Assembly (NCBI GenBank): GCA_032988165.1 | Contig: JANTQF010000237.1 | Location: forward strand, 1-53,581 | Direction of reading: 5' to 3' | Source of the DNA: Emmonsiellopsis sp. PD_33 | Lineage: Eukaryota > Ascomycota > Eurotiomycetes > Onygenales > Ajellomycetaceae | Length of the DNA stretch: 53,581 bases | In this document: positions 10,641-21,818 of the stretch, in pieces | Layout: each line of letters starts with the position of its first letter | Numbering within the stretch: position 1 is the stretch's first letter | Translations under genes and position numbers: made by a program | Notes under the pieces: generated by a model | What the model saw: only the letters and a program-made list of their open reading frames with translations | Database searches by the model: none | Told to the model about the DNA's origin: nothing

Positions 10641-12679
10641 GTAAGTATGTGCATTGGGGTCCAGGGCACTGCAGCAACAATGCGACCTCGATGCGATTCG
10701 TTCTGCGGTTTGTTGGTGTACAGAAGATGGTTCGATATAAGTCAGGTCGGTCTTCTGCTGGAGAGAAAATACTCACGTGATTCAGTGCCAAGCCTTTCCG
10801 GATATCAGCCGCATCGGCCTCCTTTTCTGTCCAGTCAAGGAGAAAGAGAAAATATTTCCGTCAATACACGGTGTGGTACCAATCTCCATATACGGATTTG
10901 CCTATAATGACCCCGTCATCTTTGTGCGCCCCAAAAACATCTAAAATTTGGGGTCGTGGGAATACGTTATGCCGTGATACACGAAGCACTGGCCGCTGAC
11001 CAACAGCGATCTTGTCCGCGATAGCTGACTAGAAATTCGTTGCTTTCGTCTTGCGATTTCCGTGAGCATCTGCTTAGAAGGTAATTGGTAATTGGTTGGT
11101 GTGTTCTCAAGTTAGTCCTACTGGCTTAACCACGTCTATCCTCCGAGATAGCCGCTCCGGCCCATCGGCGATGTGACCTGGGAAACAGATCGGCGTATCT
11201 TGGATGGATGCCAACGGTCCGGAATGCTGCTTTATGGAGTTACACGCGTGGGAGAGACTAGACACTGAAGGGATGTCAGCTGGAAATAAAAAGACACTCA
11301 TGTCCCCCGAGCCTGAGATGAGATGTGGTTGGACGGCATCCAACTGTTTGTTATCATACTCGTATGCAGACGATAGGGGGAAATCATGTACAGCAGATAA
11401 CGACAGAAATGCCAAAGGCGTGTGTAACCGGTTGGATTTCCCAAACTGGGGGCAGCCTGCGGAGGGAGGATCTGCAGCACTATGAGGATGGTTTGTTGGT
11501 GAACGTCGCAGCTACTTTCGTGGAGTTCTTTGGATGCTGTTGGTTGAAGTCATTTAATATGTCCCAAGGTCCCTCTGCGGTTACACTCAACGATGCCATT
11601 CCTCCAAGCCTGTTCCGTCCTTGCGTCAATTGCCGTGGCCTTCCTCGTCACCGGAATCGACCCAATTGGAACATGGACAATGGGAGAATTGGCTGGACAA
11701 TCCACTCCAGTGAACGAAAGCCGCCTTGGACGCAGCACCCGAAGCCAAGGGCTACCTTGGGAGATGTTATGCATAACTCTATCCACCGTTTATTGGGGTA
11801 GTTTCCCTTGATTCCGGCCAGATGCCCTGGATCGCTGGAGCCTCGACCGTCTGCTATCTGGCGTATCTGGGCTGTGGGTCGCAGGGAACGTGGCGGCCTC
11901 ATGGGAAAATATGGCAGGGCTGGCAACCAAAAATAAACAAGATCACAACTAGAACAGACGCGAATGTATTTGTCTCCATCGCCAGGATCCGGCAAGAATA
12001 TTTGCCGATGCCGATGAACCAACGATGACGTAACGAGCGCAGGCGCGGGCTGGAGGATGACTAAGTGTGGCGATTTGAACGATGACGTCGGCGAATCCAA
12101 CAGAAAAACAGCGATGCAGAAACGGAAGAAAACAGAAGAAACAGAGAAGAAACAGGCGGAACAGCCGCTGAGATATATACGTGTAAAACACGCTTTGTTT
12201 GCTTCTTGTATACCGGCCTGTCCATGTCTGCCATTGACTTTTGTCGCTGCCACAAGCAGCCCAACGTTCTCTGGTCCAGGCTGGTCCAGCCACAGTCTGT
12301 CCATCAGCCGCCAGAAAACGGGGAACTATGCATGGGCTTAACGAGATAGCGTCTCTAGGGCGAAGAATGCCCGTGCCAGCAGCAAATCAGCGGGCGGCAT
12401 ATCCCACTCTTCTCGCCCTTGTCAGTGGGCGAGTTCCTGGATGACGACGGGTTTTGTCATGCCTGCCCACCGGAAATTCTGGCCCTCGCCGGCTGCCGTA
12501 GAAGTTTTGGTATTAATAACCACGCTTGCCAACTCCCGCCGCTGCTTTTGATTTTTCTTGGTAAATTGCCAACTCTTCCTCCACGCAACCCAGATAGCCA
12601 GCTGTCACAATTTCTACCTTTTGCTTTCTTGCTTGACTGAACATATCAGTACTCTCATCGCCCTCGTCTCCAGCTCAAA
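10641..12679. other. Long spacer upstream of pmp3
   Basis: This 2-kb spacer between divergent genes (minus at 10640, plus at 12680) has no recognisable gene. Several open frames of 70-220 codons (such as 11648-12304 minus and 11325-11801 plus) lack domains, overlap one another and have no supporting splice context. The part near 12550-12679 is pyrimidine-rich, as expected for the promoter and leader of a highly expressed gene such as pmp3. Confidence 0.5.
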
Positions 12680-13112
12680 ATGGCTTTCACCGCATCGTGA
12701 GTTTCCCCCGTCTCCCAGTTCCCACTGCTTCCGAAGCGTTGTTCCCAGCATATACACACCGCAAACAACACCTATTCAAGGCGGCTATTTCACCGCAGCA
12801 TCAACTATCATCGCACAGAGACCTCAAGAGACGTATACTGACCAACTACCTTGCGCTCTTCCAGCGATATCTGCAAAATCATCCTCGCCATCATCCTCCC
12901 GCCTCTGGGTGTGTTCCTAGAGCGAGGATGCGGAGCCGACTTGCTCATCAACATCTGCTTGACCATTCTTGGTTATATTCCCGGCATTATCCATGCGCTG
13001 TACGTATTCTCCACGCCTCTCCGCCGATACATTTGCCGTTTGCGCAGTGATTTCTCTCGAAACGAACATCCCGCTAACCCCGTTGCCCAGATACATCATC
13101 CTCAAGTATTAG
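12680..13112 (+). CDS. pmp3: Plasma membrane proteolipid 3 (Pmp3/RCI2 family)
   Basis: Tiny membrane protein of 57 aa with two transmembrane helices. In yeast, Pmp3 helps control plasma-membrane potential and cation tolerance. Three exons close in frame: 12680-12696 (17 nt), 12865-12999 and 13091-13112 (22 nt). The product reads MAFTASDICKIILAIILPPL, then GVFLERGCGADLLINICL, then TILGYIPGIIHALYIILKY, a full-length family member with the conserved PPLGVFLERGC and GYIPGIIHA motifs. The start codon follows the context CTCAAAATGGC. Most of the gene is intron (168 and 91 nt), so open-frame callers see only the middle exon. Function is assigned by family; the splice model is by eye but unambiguous. 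Confidence 0.95.
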
Positions 13113-15175
13113 TCATGTGATTTCCGACCATCCGAGGTCCGAATCTCGCCACCAGTGGACGCCAAACACGAGGCTCTTCACTCCGCCGTTTACCCATCCT
13201 ATTCTCCTGATCCGTAGCCCAGCCTGTGCCGATTCGCAGAGAGGGTGCATCGGAGGTTCCAATTAGGCCAACAAATGGATGCAGAATACAAAATCCCCCT
13301 CGACCGAATCCATCTCCGAATCTCCGATCCAACTTGTTTCCAAGCACGAGCTCACTGGATAAATACGCATTGCAGGTCTTGATTTTGCTTCCCTGACTTA
13401 TCTTCGCTCCCACGATTTCCTCCGGTTTGGCTGTTCTGGTTTGCCTTTTGGGGGGCTTTTGGTTCATTAACGGCCACAAATGTTTTTATACAAATGATAC
13501 CAGTTCTTCTGTACGACTCTGCGATGGTTTTTCTCTCTTCTTTTCTTTGCGTTTTGTTTTACTGTTTGTCGCTGCTATTCTTGTCAACTATTTATGCTTT
13601 CCTGTCCTTCTCTCTAGCTGTCCTGTAGCATAACTTCGTCCATACTCTAATTGAAAGATATAATACTTACCGGTCGCTCTTTTTGTGTTTGTGGTTGGAT
13701 GAAGATGGTATTCAAATGCCCCTGCTGCCAAGTATGAAGCGATTGCACACCTCATCTGCAGTCCGTCTATCTAGGCTGCTTCAACCAGCTTTTTGGCGAA
13801 AGCCCGCAAGCAGGGAGTCATGCCAGTATTGCCTTGTGTTATAATTTATATATTAGCTAGAGACAAGCATATCAACAACCATGCATCGATGTCGTCAAAA
13901 GATGTATGACCTAGGTGGCTTGCTTGACAGTAAATGCGAACCGCTGGTATTCAGCCCAGAGACATCATCCAAGATTCCATTCCATTCCTCCACGAGATCA
14001 CCCCACTGGCTACTGCATTGCGGCATGGCGTGCAGCAACCGCCAATGTTTTCTTTCTCCTTTCTCTTCTTCAGCATGTATATCTAGCAGAAGCGAGAGCA
14101 GCCAATCCCAGCCCTCCCACGTGACCCGACGTCATCCTCCCGCAGCCGCCCAACCTCATCAACCTCACCCCCTGAACTCGACTTCACGGCGCTTATATTC
14201 CAGCTGCCACCGTTTCATCTGCCACCTTCGCAATGCATTCCTGCTGGCCGCGTTTCAGCAGGGCGCCTAGGGCTCTGCACTGCCCTGCTGCCCGCAGACA
14301 CTGACTGGCCCTCGTCTGCTCGGGACGCCGCATGGCCCATGAATGAGTGACCACTAACTCTCCTTCGGCGCAATTACCACCACCGCCAGCCAGCCGGCCA
14401 ACGGTTGGCCCCCGATTAACCACTCGGGTTCTGTTTCATGCTTGATCGCTTCTCGAAGCTACGTTCGTCATCGGCTGCCCGTCAGGCCTTGGTGGGTAGG
14501 GGGTGGGCATGGCGTGTGGTTGGTCGGTGCTGGTGTCTGGACACAATCTTACTATCTGGTTCTACGACAGTGGCCTTTGATATGAGATGGATCGGATGGT
14601 GGAGGGTAGAGGGTTTGATTGCTACCTGCGCGTAGCAATTTCTTTTGTTTTCTTCCTCTGGATTATCTTTTCTCTTAATACTTTTTGTTCTTTTGTTTCT
14701 TTCTTTTCCATTTTCTTCTGACTTTCTACAACCCTCCATCTTTCCTTGCTGTTTCGTTTCGTTTTTGATTTCCGTGAAGGACGCTTTATACCCTTTCAGC
14801 CTGTCTATGCCATAGTTTCCTGGTTCCAACCCACTCGGCATAGTTTCACGGTGGGCTTTGACAACTCCGTTCCTGACCCTGTGCGACCGGCTGCTGTACC
14901 ACGATGAGCCGATCCTGGTGAATAAAGAGGGATAGTTGCCCTACAGCTTCCTTTGTATGAATAGGTAAGCCTGTGGAATACGGGCTGTGGTGGTATTACT
15001 GCTTGGCCAACGCTCCCAGTTTTTATTATCTACTCCGGTGTCCTTGCCAGCAACTCTCCGTCCGAAGTACGAAGTCGTTCCTGTTTGGACGGATGCTGCC
15101 GTGCCGTGTATTTTCGAAAATTTACCATGTTCAACGGAGCACAACTTACTCTTCCTCTTGTAGCTCTGCCGCAGC
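13113..15175. other. Spacer between pmp3 and the CFEM gene
   Basis: A 2.06-kb gap between two plus-strand genes. The first several hundred bases are probably pmp3 3' UTR; the last few hundred are the CFEM gene promoter and leader. Open frames at 13881-14270 (plus) and 14482-14841 (minus) have no domain. A T/C-rich tract runs through about 14640-14790. No RNA gene was recognised. Confidence 0.5.
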
Positions 15176-17407
15176 ATGCCTCGCCGTTTCCACGCCTCTT
15201 TAGTAGTCATCCTACTTCCCGTCCCCGATCTCTTATGCCGGGCTGTGATTCTACCCCGTGCGACGTCCCTATCGACGCGTGATGTTGATATCCCGTCCTG
15301 TTCGCAGGATTGTTTATCGTCTTTTATATCGTCCAACTTCCCATCCAGTGTTTGCACGAACCAACGCGACCTATCGTGTCTATGCTCTAAAAGATCGAAG
15401 TCGGGGTTTACTCTGGGCGAAGCCGCTCTGCGCTGTGTGCTCTCCTCTTGCCCGGACCCTGGTAATTCGGACCTCGACGTGTATGGGATATGCTCCGGCA
15501 TACCGAGTGCCCTTCCGAATACACATACCGCTCTCACGGCCACGGCTACTGTCATGGAGACAGGGTCGGGAAGAGCTACAAAGACTTTCCCCGCTACTCT
15601 AACCCTTGTTCCGGCATCTACCTCCCTTTCTACCTCGCCTCCACGAACAACCACATCGTCCATAACGACACTGACAACGTCGAAGGCTGCTCAAACACCC
15701 TCGCTTACCACGAGCCTACCTTCTAGCACCGTCTCTACCTCGACCCAAACATCCCAAGTCCCGTCAGAACCAGCTGCCGCTGCGTCTCCGCCCCCACTGA
15801 CCAATGGACAAGTCATTGGGATATCAGTCGCCGGCGCGGTTGGGGGAGCATTTATATTTGCTATTATAATATTTTTTATTGTGAGACGTCGTCGAAGGAG
15901 GATATTGGAAAGACGCGAGAGCGAATTCGAGATTGGTGGAAATATGACAGAACCCCCGCCAGATTCCCCGTCAGGCTACCCGGGGAAGCCAGCTGTTAAA
16001 ACTCCGGTTGGCACGTATAATGAACCGATTGGTCGACGGCTTACGCTTGCGGCCAATGCCCGGCAAACTGCTGCTGCTGCCGGTCTCCCTTATCCCGGAT
16101 ACCGACAGAATGAGGGTGATGATTTGAGTTTAACCACTCCTCGTGCGGTAAAAACGCCGCGCAGACTATCACAACTGCTCCCTGAAAAGCCCGACTATGG
16201 TGTTTCTTTATCCCAACACCCCATAACTGACAGATTGGGACGCCGGCCCCCGAGTTCCGCCACGATATTTGAAGAAGATATTGACGATAGGAAGACGCGT
16301 CTTCCAGAAAGGGGTGGGCTACCTTCGCAACCTAATAATGGATATAGACCAACAGTCCCGTATCAGCCAGGCCGCCCACAATACGGCCAATACCCCCCCT
16401 TCCCAAACCCCCGACAACCCCCAAACCTAAGATTAATAACTCCCACCAGAAACGGCTATCAAAATCGTCCAAACATGCCCATACCTCCGCAAAGGCAATT
16501 CCAACGCCAAGAATTCGGATCATCCATTCGAGCCATCCGCCCCATATCAAGTGAATACTCCAGTTTCTACTCCCAAGACGGCCCAGGACGAAATCGAGCC
16601 CCAGATCAATCTACCCAATACAGACGACGGGCAAGTGATCGAACATCTGGTGCATCAATTACAAGTTTCGAATCCATGACCTCAGACGAGGCCAGCGCCG
16701 ACCCCAAACGGGCCACAATGCGCCTCAGTCGTCTCAGCCCTGTCAAAGAAGGCCTCTCCCCGGACCCTAACGACTCAAACTCGAAATCCAAACCGCTACG
16801 GTACCCGGTGAAAATTGCTCGAACGGACTCTTCTTCCCCCACCTCATCCAACCTACCACGCCAATACCCTGCCCGCAACGCACCACCCCCCACCATTGGC
16901 ACCGCGGCCCAGCAAGCAAACCGCACTCTCCGCCCTGCCATCTCCTTCTCCTCACCAAACTATGAACGCCCCTATATCAACAACAGCACCGAGCAACTAC
17001 CACACAACAGCGCCGTGAGCAATAGTAGCAACAATAGCGCCAACAGCCTCCTAGCCAAACGGCGCGGCGAGGATGTCGCGGGGAAACTGGAGAGTTCGTT
17101 TAAGGGCCCCTCTAACCTACGGAGCGAAAGGAAGGACGGGCAACCTTCGCCGTTGAGGATTAGGGGAAAGGGAAATGGGAATGCGGAGACAGACACATCT
17201 GGAGCAGCGGGTGAGGTTAGAGTTGGAGTTGGCTCGAGAGCTGGATGGGGGTTTAAGACACCTTCACCGAAGTTTTCACAACGGGAAGGGGAACAGAGTG
17301 ATGGTGGTGAGAGCGATGGTGGTGGTGGTGGTGGTGGGACATTCGGGCGGGGGAGGAAAGTTACGCCGACGAGGAGGGGGCCGGATTTATATCTTAATGT
17401 TCATTGA
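15176..17407 (+). CDS. CFEM-domain single-pass membrane protein
   Basis: Single-exon gene, 743 aa. An N-terminal signal peptide (about residues 1-30, hydrophobic ASLVVILLP...) leads into a CFEM domain at about 37-112. Its eight cysteines follow the family spacing (PSCSQDC, VC, DLSCLC, RCVLSSC, GIC), and an Asp precedes the fourth Cys, where heme-binding CFEM proteins carry one. A Ser/Thr-rich stalk follows to about residue 200, then one transmembrane helix (about 211-236, VIGISVAGAVGGAFIFAII...) with a strongly basic stop-transfer RRRRRR. A disordered cytoplasmic tail of about 500 aa is rich in Pro, Ser, Arg and Asn and ends in a Gly run and FGRGRK. The topology resembles a surface sensor or adhesin rather than a GPI-anchored heme scavenger. 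Ligand and partners are unknown. Confidence 0.9.
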   Translation: MPRRFHASLVVILLPVPDLLCRAVILPRATSLSTRDVDIPSCSQDCLSSFISSNFPSSVCTNQRDLSCLCSKRSKSGFTLGEAALRCVLSSCPDPGNSDLDVYGICSGIPSALPNTHTALTATATVMETGSGRATKTFPATLTLVPASTSLSTSPPRTTTSSITTLTTSKAAQTPSLTTSLPSSTVSTSTQTSQVPSEPAAAASPPPLTNGQVIGISVAGAVGGAFIFAIIIFFIVRRRRRRILERRESEFEIGGNMTEPPPDSPSGYPGKPAVKTPVGTYNEPIGRRLTLAANARQTAAAAGLPYPGYRQNEGDDLSLTTPRAVKTPRRLSQLLPEKPDYGVSLSQHPITDRLGRRPPSSATIFEEDIDDRKTRLPERGGLPSQPNNGYRPTVPYQPGRPQYGQYPPFPNPRQPPNLRLITPTRNGYQNRPNMPIPPQRQFQRQEFGSSIRAIRPISSEYSSFYSQDGPGRNRAPDQSTQYRRRASDRTSGASITSFESMTSDEASADPKRATMRLSRLSPVKEGLSPDPNDSNSKSKPLRYPVKIARTDSSSPTSSNLPRQYPARNAPPPTIGTAAQQANRTLRPAISFSSPNYERPYINNSTEQLPHNSAVSNSSNNSANSLLAKRRGEDVAGKLESSFKGPSNLRSERKDGQPSPLRIRGKGNGNAETDTSGAAGEVRVGVGSRAGWGFKTPSPKFSQREGEQSDGGESDGGGGGGGTFGRGRKVTPTRRGPDLYLNVH

Positions 17408-18062
17408 GGTGGAGTGTGTGCTTTTTAACTTTTGGATTTTTGGATTTTTTAAGCGGAGGGCTTGGAGTGGTGGGTCATTTTATTGGTAAGTACCTAGATA
17501 TACGTCAGGTCGGGGAGGTGGGAAAACACGAGGGATAAGGAGTTAATTCTTGTTTTGTATATGAGGGCAGGCTGGACTAGGTATTGGTGAGATTTATCAT
17601 TTGCATATTTTTACACTCCTTGTGGAAAGATTTTCTATTAACTTACTTACCCCTTTCATCTTGTTTTTGTATAAGCAGTTTTGTCTCAAAAATGGCATGG
17701 CATGGCATGAACGGGTTGGATGTCCACGTAACTAAAACTAGTTAGTTACTACTTAATATACTTACTTTCTTTGACTACTCTTTCTTCCTTTCTTTTGATT
17801 TTTTTTTTCTCCTTTTGTTCTCTATCTATATATAGAGAGAACTTACTATAACTCTATAACAAGAGTGACAATGAAAACCATGCTAACTCCCCTCATCATA
17901 CTTAAGCTACTCACTGATGAATATAAACTCAGATATGACTGTTAGTATCTATACTGGGTTACAGGAATTAAGGACATCCATCCCAAGCAGACGCAGCAAT
18001 CCAGCCTAATCCAATGAGATAGTAGAAATAACTAACCACAACCACATAAGCGTTTCCCCATA

Positions 18063-18134
18063 CGCCCAAGGCTGGACTTAAGGATGGGTAACTAGTTAAC
18101 TATATATTTAGTTAGTAAATTACCGCCCAAGGCT
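18063..18134. repeat. 11-bp direct repeat flanking an AT-rich core
   Basis: The word CGCCCAAGGCT occurs at 18063-18073 and again at 18124-18134. Between them lies a roughly 50-bp segment starting GGACTTAAGG and containing the palindrome-like TAACTAGTTA and an outer GGTAA...TTACC pair. The arrangement resembles a very small insertion with a duplicated flank, or a simple local duplication. Confidence 0.55.
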
Positions 18135-18767
18135 TTGGCTTTCTTTATATAGACCTTAATGGCCTTATTAATGAAATGGATGCATTGGTTATGAGTGTAC
18201 TGTACTGCCTCTCAACTTCTAGCAGGATATTTCAGTGACATCCTCCAGAGTAATAAAAGGAAATCTCACCAGTACTGGATACACTTGAATGTCTGATTGG
18301 TTTAGTAAATGGCAAACTGCTGAATAGGGCTTTGTAGTAATATAAGAGATCATGGGACTGGTGAGTATCTTGGAAGATTGATCAGCTCATATTTACTGCT
18401 CCCTTGAAGAAGTGGGGAGATAAGTACCAGCTAGGAGCCATTCTAGCATAAGCATGGAATATGAGAGGGGGTTATCTGAGGTTACCATATCTCTACTTCT
18501 GTGGTGATTTATTTGTAACTTCCATAGGTAAGGTGTGCAGAGAGGCAATAATGAAGAATTCAGAAGCCTATGTTTGCAGGGTGAACAAGATAAATGTGCT
18601 TGTTCATTTTTGCAAACCAGGTAGTAATCATGCCCATCCCTGCAGCCAAGCACCCACCTCAGCGCAGCACAAAAGTTGCACGGAGTGCGAGCAAATGGAG
18701 GCATGATTAATATATTGAGTAAAAGAAGAATTAATTTTTTGAAATAAGCTAGTCAAATAGGAAAAAA

Positions 18768-18797
18768 TGTGCATGCCTAATCCTTCAGGCATGCACA
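18768..18797. repeat. Perfect 11-bp inverted repeat (hairpin)
   Basis: TGTGCATGCCT at 18768-18778 is the exact reverse complement of AGGCATGCACA at 18787-18797, separated by an 8-nt loop (AATCCTTC). It lies in a gene-free AT-rich region, about 470 bp downstream of the alpha-kinase stop codon in that gene's direction. No U-run typical of a terminator follows on the minus strand. Confidence 0.75.
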
Positions 18798-19264
18798 GAA
18801 CAATTAAAATTTGTATGAAAAATAGACTGAAACTTGGTTTGTAGAATGAGACATAAGAATCGAATGGAAATATGGGGGACATATTATCCTATTTGCCTGT
18901 TAGTTGGTTAAAAATGGCTTTTCTGTGATATACGCACATTGAATACCCCTTTAACAATACTCCATTATTGCCCGGCACTACCTCTAGCCCTTTCTGCTCT
19001 TCTGGATCCCGCTGGATAACACACGTCCTGTTGATTGTATGGATGTGAAGACTGGAAAGGATCCCATATTTGTGACGTTGGAACTATTGTTCAAGAAGCT
19101 GGTGGGATCTCTGGAAAATCTGGGTAAGCATACGGCATCACAGTTCGAGTCTTCCACATTATCAGAAATCGAGACCCATACTCAATTGATCATCCTTTCT
19201 AGCCCTACGACCTCGCCATCTTGGAATATTCACAACAATAGGAATCTTCCTTAGTACCGTTTTA

Positions 19265-20146
19265 TCAATACAAATGTCTTGTGCCGGCTGGGCGGGAATG
19301 CCGTGTCGGGACCGTTCGTTGAATCATAGTGGTACCTTGGACGGGGCGGAAATGCTGAACCGGTCGAGCAGGTTTCGTCCAATTCGGGCGACAGTAGTTA
19401 TTACAGTCATGCTGGCTGAAGAAGGAGCTGATGCCGGCGGAACCAAGATCAGTGACACCGTACTCTCGATTCCGAGACAGGATCACAGGGTCGGAGAGAA
19501 CAACCTCCTGCTGGTAGATGCCGCCCTGGAGGTCGCATAGAACGTAATTCCCACCCGATAAATGGTAGCTAAAGTGGCTAAGGGCTTGCATGGCCTCTCC
19601 CCATCCTCTTGAGTCGTCGTTCCATCCGCTGTTGCTGTTGAACTTTTGGTAGTTTTGGATAAAAGGTTCAATCAGATGTTTTTGGCCAGCATACGCACAG
19701 CCATCAACAAAGCTCCATACATCAGCTACGTTGATTTTGACGGCTTTGTTGATCATATTTAACTGATTGAACCTGTTGACGATCTCCAAGGCCTTGTCGA
19801 TCGCCTTGATATCGAGAGTGAAATAATCGTCTGAGAAGACCGCGCCGGTTTTGAACCACTTGGCAACGCATGCTTGACCGCTGCGCGAACCTTTAGTGTA
19901 TACCCCCTTGGCAACCCAGCGGAAAGCACCATTAGCGAAGGGGTTTCCTAGGGCATCGTTTGAGAAGGAAGCCCAGTTGGAGTCGTTGTATCTGCCGCTG
20001 TTAGACTGCTCTGAGGATGCGGTGTCGTAAGGGTGGCCATGGACGCAGCTCGCACATCGCGACACGCCTGGGGCCTTGGTATACTGGTTGGCGGTGTAGG
20101 ACGACTGAGGGAGATTGCGGCCGCAATCAGCGCATGTTCGACCCAT
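19265..20146 (-). CDS. Alpha-kinase (MHCK/eEF2K family) with N-terminal CxxC zinc-binding-like motif
   Basis: Single-exon 293-aa atypical Ser/Thr protein kinase. I start at 20146 (MGRTCADCGRN) rather than the in-frame ATG at 20206, because the CxxC motif begins there in related fungal proteins as I recall them. An N-terminal pair, CADC and CASC, suggests a small zinc-binding module. The alpha-kinase domain follows. An ATP-contacting Lys lies in GQACVAKWF, the core is NYVLCDLQGG, the acidic residue is in YGVTDLGSAG, and the C-terminal zinc site reads SSFFSQHDCNNYC. All hallmark residues are present, so it is probably active. The C-terminus is a basic Pro/Arg/Thr tail with no other domain. Substrate is unknown; fungal paralogs are often expanded and poorly characterised. 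Confidence 0.9.
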   Translation of the reverse strand: MGRTCADCGRNLPQSSYTANQYTKAPGVSRCASCVHGHPYDTASSEQSNSGRYNDSNWASFSNDALGNPFANGAFRWVAKGVYTKGSRSGQACVAKWFKTGAVFSDDYFTLDIKAIDKALEIVNRFNQLNMINKAVKINVADVWSFVDGCAYAGQKHLIEPFIQNYQKFNSNSGWNDDSRGWGEAMQALSHFSYHLSGGNYVLCDLQGGIYQQEVVLSDPVILSRNREYGVTDLGSAGISSFFSQHDCNNYCRPNWTKPARPVQHFRPVQGTTMIQRTVPTRHSRPAGTRHLY

Positions 20147-21818
20147 GATCAGAGGAAGATTGGGACGGTGGCATATAACTGATAATGAAGGGAATGTTGA
20201 AGTCAACCCTACATTTTTCGCGAAATCTCACCTCTGGTTCCACACTAAACCCAAATAGGAAACAAGCTCAGGGACCCGTGGACCCGTCCCGTGGATCGTC
20301 CCGACAGTATCCAGGCACAAAGGATGGATGGAATAAATAGAGTACGGACGGCATACTCTCCCTCCCAAGATGTCTTTGTCTATTCTATGGCTCTAGATAC
20401 TTAGTCCAGCTTCGTCCCCAAACTTAGATGATACTAATTCATTCTCCAGATTTTATAACAGTCACGGTGGTTACTAGTACTAAGTTAGTTACCATACTAG
20501 TACTCTAGTTAACATACCTCCTCCCTCCTCCCTGACTCAAGTCTTCCTTCTGGTAGCATACTAGTATACATCCCCTTCCATCAGTAGTCTTTTGGTCATG
20601 AAATAGACGCTAAGTATAGGGAGATAGTGGTAGAACTTCATTCCTCCGTGCAGAGGACGTAACGGGAAGAGGGGGGGAGGGGGATAGAGAGGCTGGGCGT
20701 ATACGAGGAAGCAAATGGGAGGCAAACTCGGGTAGTCTTATTAAGGGAGTAAGTACTTATATTATGGGGTGGAAAGGGTAGAACGGGCAGAAAAATATTA
20801 TTCATACTCATAGAGGTACTGAACTAAGATAAAGTATATTATTCAAGCTGTTATCTGGGTCTCCTAAATCTAATCAACAGGAACTTATGTAAAACAGGCC
20901 ATCCTTAATAAGCTTTCTCCTTATATGCTAAGGTGATGACATTCCCTATCTTAGTTTCCTATGTCATCAAGACTTGCATGTAGCTGTCTAATCTCCTCTA
21001 GTCTAGTCTAGCCCCCCCTATACTAACATTAGGGATTATAAGCACTCCCGGCTAATGCTGGTGGGTACATAATCATCTAATCACCCAAGGAGGGGTATCC
21101 ATAGTTGGCAAGGCTGGCTTTAATAAGAGCTCTGCACATACGCGGGTTTCAATTCTGATGGTGGAAGAATGGTTTTATAATGACCTTAGTGTAACCTGGG
21201 AATGGCAAGTTAAAATGCACTACTGGGGAGCATAGGCCTTTTTGTACGTACATATGCATGTATGTATGTTTCCAGCGAAGATGAAAGGATCACTTAAGTT
21301 CTGACTGATAGGAATGTGGTAGGCTATGTGATGCCCCATATCTTACTGGGGCAGGAAACCTTAGAGTGCCTCGGGAGAAGTAACAGTATAAACCCAGCTC
21401 TTTATCATACGCATATCATTAATAATGGGCGTTGATACTACCCATGTTGCCATTTGGCTATTCACACTACCTCCAGTTTTTTGTTTTAATCATATAACTG
21501 GAGATTTTATTTGTATTAAATGGAGGAAAGAATTAAAAACCTCTTCTATATACAAATCAAACCGTCTATCCAAGGCTGCATGCTCTCATCATCATGATGC
21601 ATTAGCCAGTGTTCTGCATATGGCAGGTCTGAGCACGCCCTGGTAGGCTAGGGGGTTCCTGACCGAGAAACCAGAGGCACTATTCGGTATCTTACCTTGA
21701 TCTCGTCATCTCTTGATGGGAGAGACAATACGCCCTGAGCACCATGATTAAAGCAAAATATTGGGAGGAAGGAGACATTCAGAGCCAGTGCCAGGCCATA
21801 ATTGATATATAGAGCTTC
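20147..21818. other. AT-rich spacer between alpha-kinase and AIM9-like genes
   Basis: A 1.67-kb gap. The part near 20147 is the alpha-kinase promoter; the part near 21818 is the 3' flank of the next gene. It contains repeated ACTAGTACT/TAGTTAAC words near 20470-20520, a G-rich run at 20671-20682 and a TACGTACATATGCATGTATG stretch at about 21245. A 73-codon frame at 21425-21646 has no domain. Confidence 0.55.

Larger units (their letters stand above)
17408..19264. other. AT-rich gene-free region
   Basis: A 1.86-kb gap between convergent genes. It is AT-rich, with many TAACTA/TAGTTA-type words, an 11-bp direct repeat at 18063-18073 and 18124-18134, and a perfect 11-bp inverted repeat at 18768-18797. 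Open frames (for example 18393-18704 minus) have no domain. Nothing that looks like a functional gene was seen. Confidence 0.6.

Noticed and set aside
11648..12304. 218-codon minus-strand frame upstream of pmp3
   Set aside because: Low-complexity Ser/Phe/Pro composition, overlapping frames on both strands, no family resemblance and no splice context.
14941..15663. 240-codon minus-strand frame
   Set aside because: It overlaps the signal and CFEM region of a well-supported plus-strand gene and has no recognisable domain.
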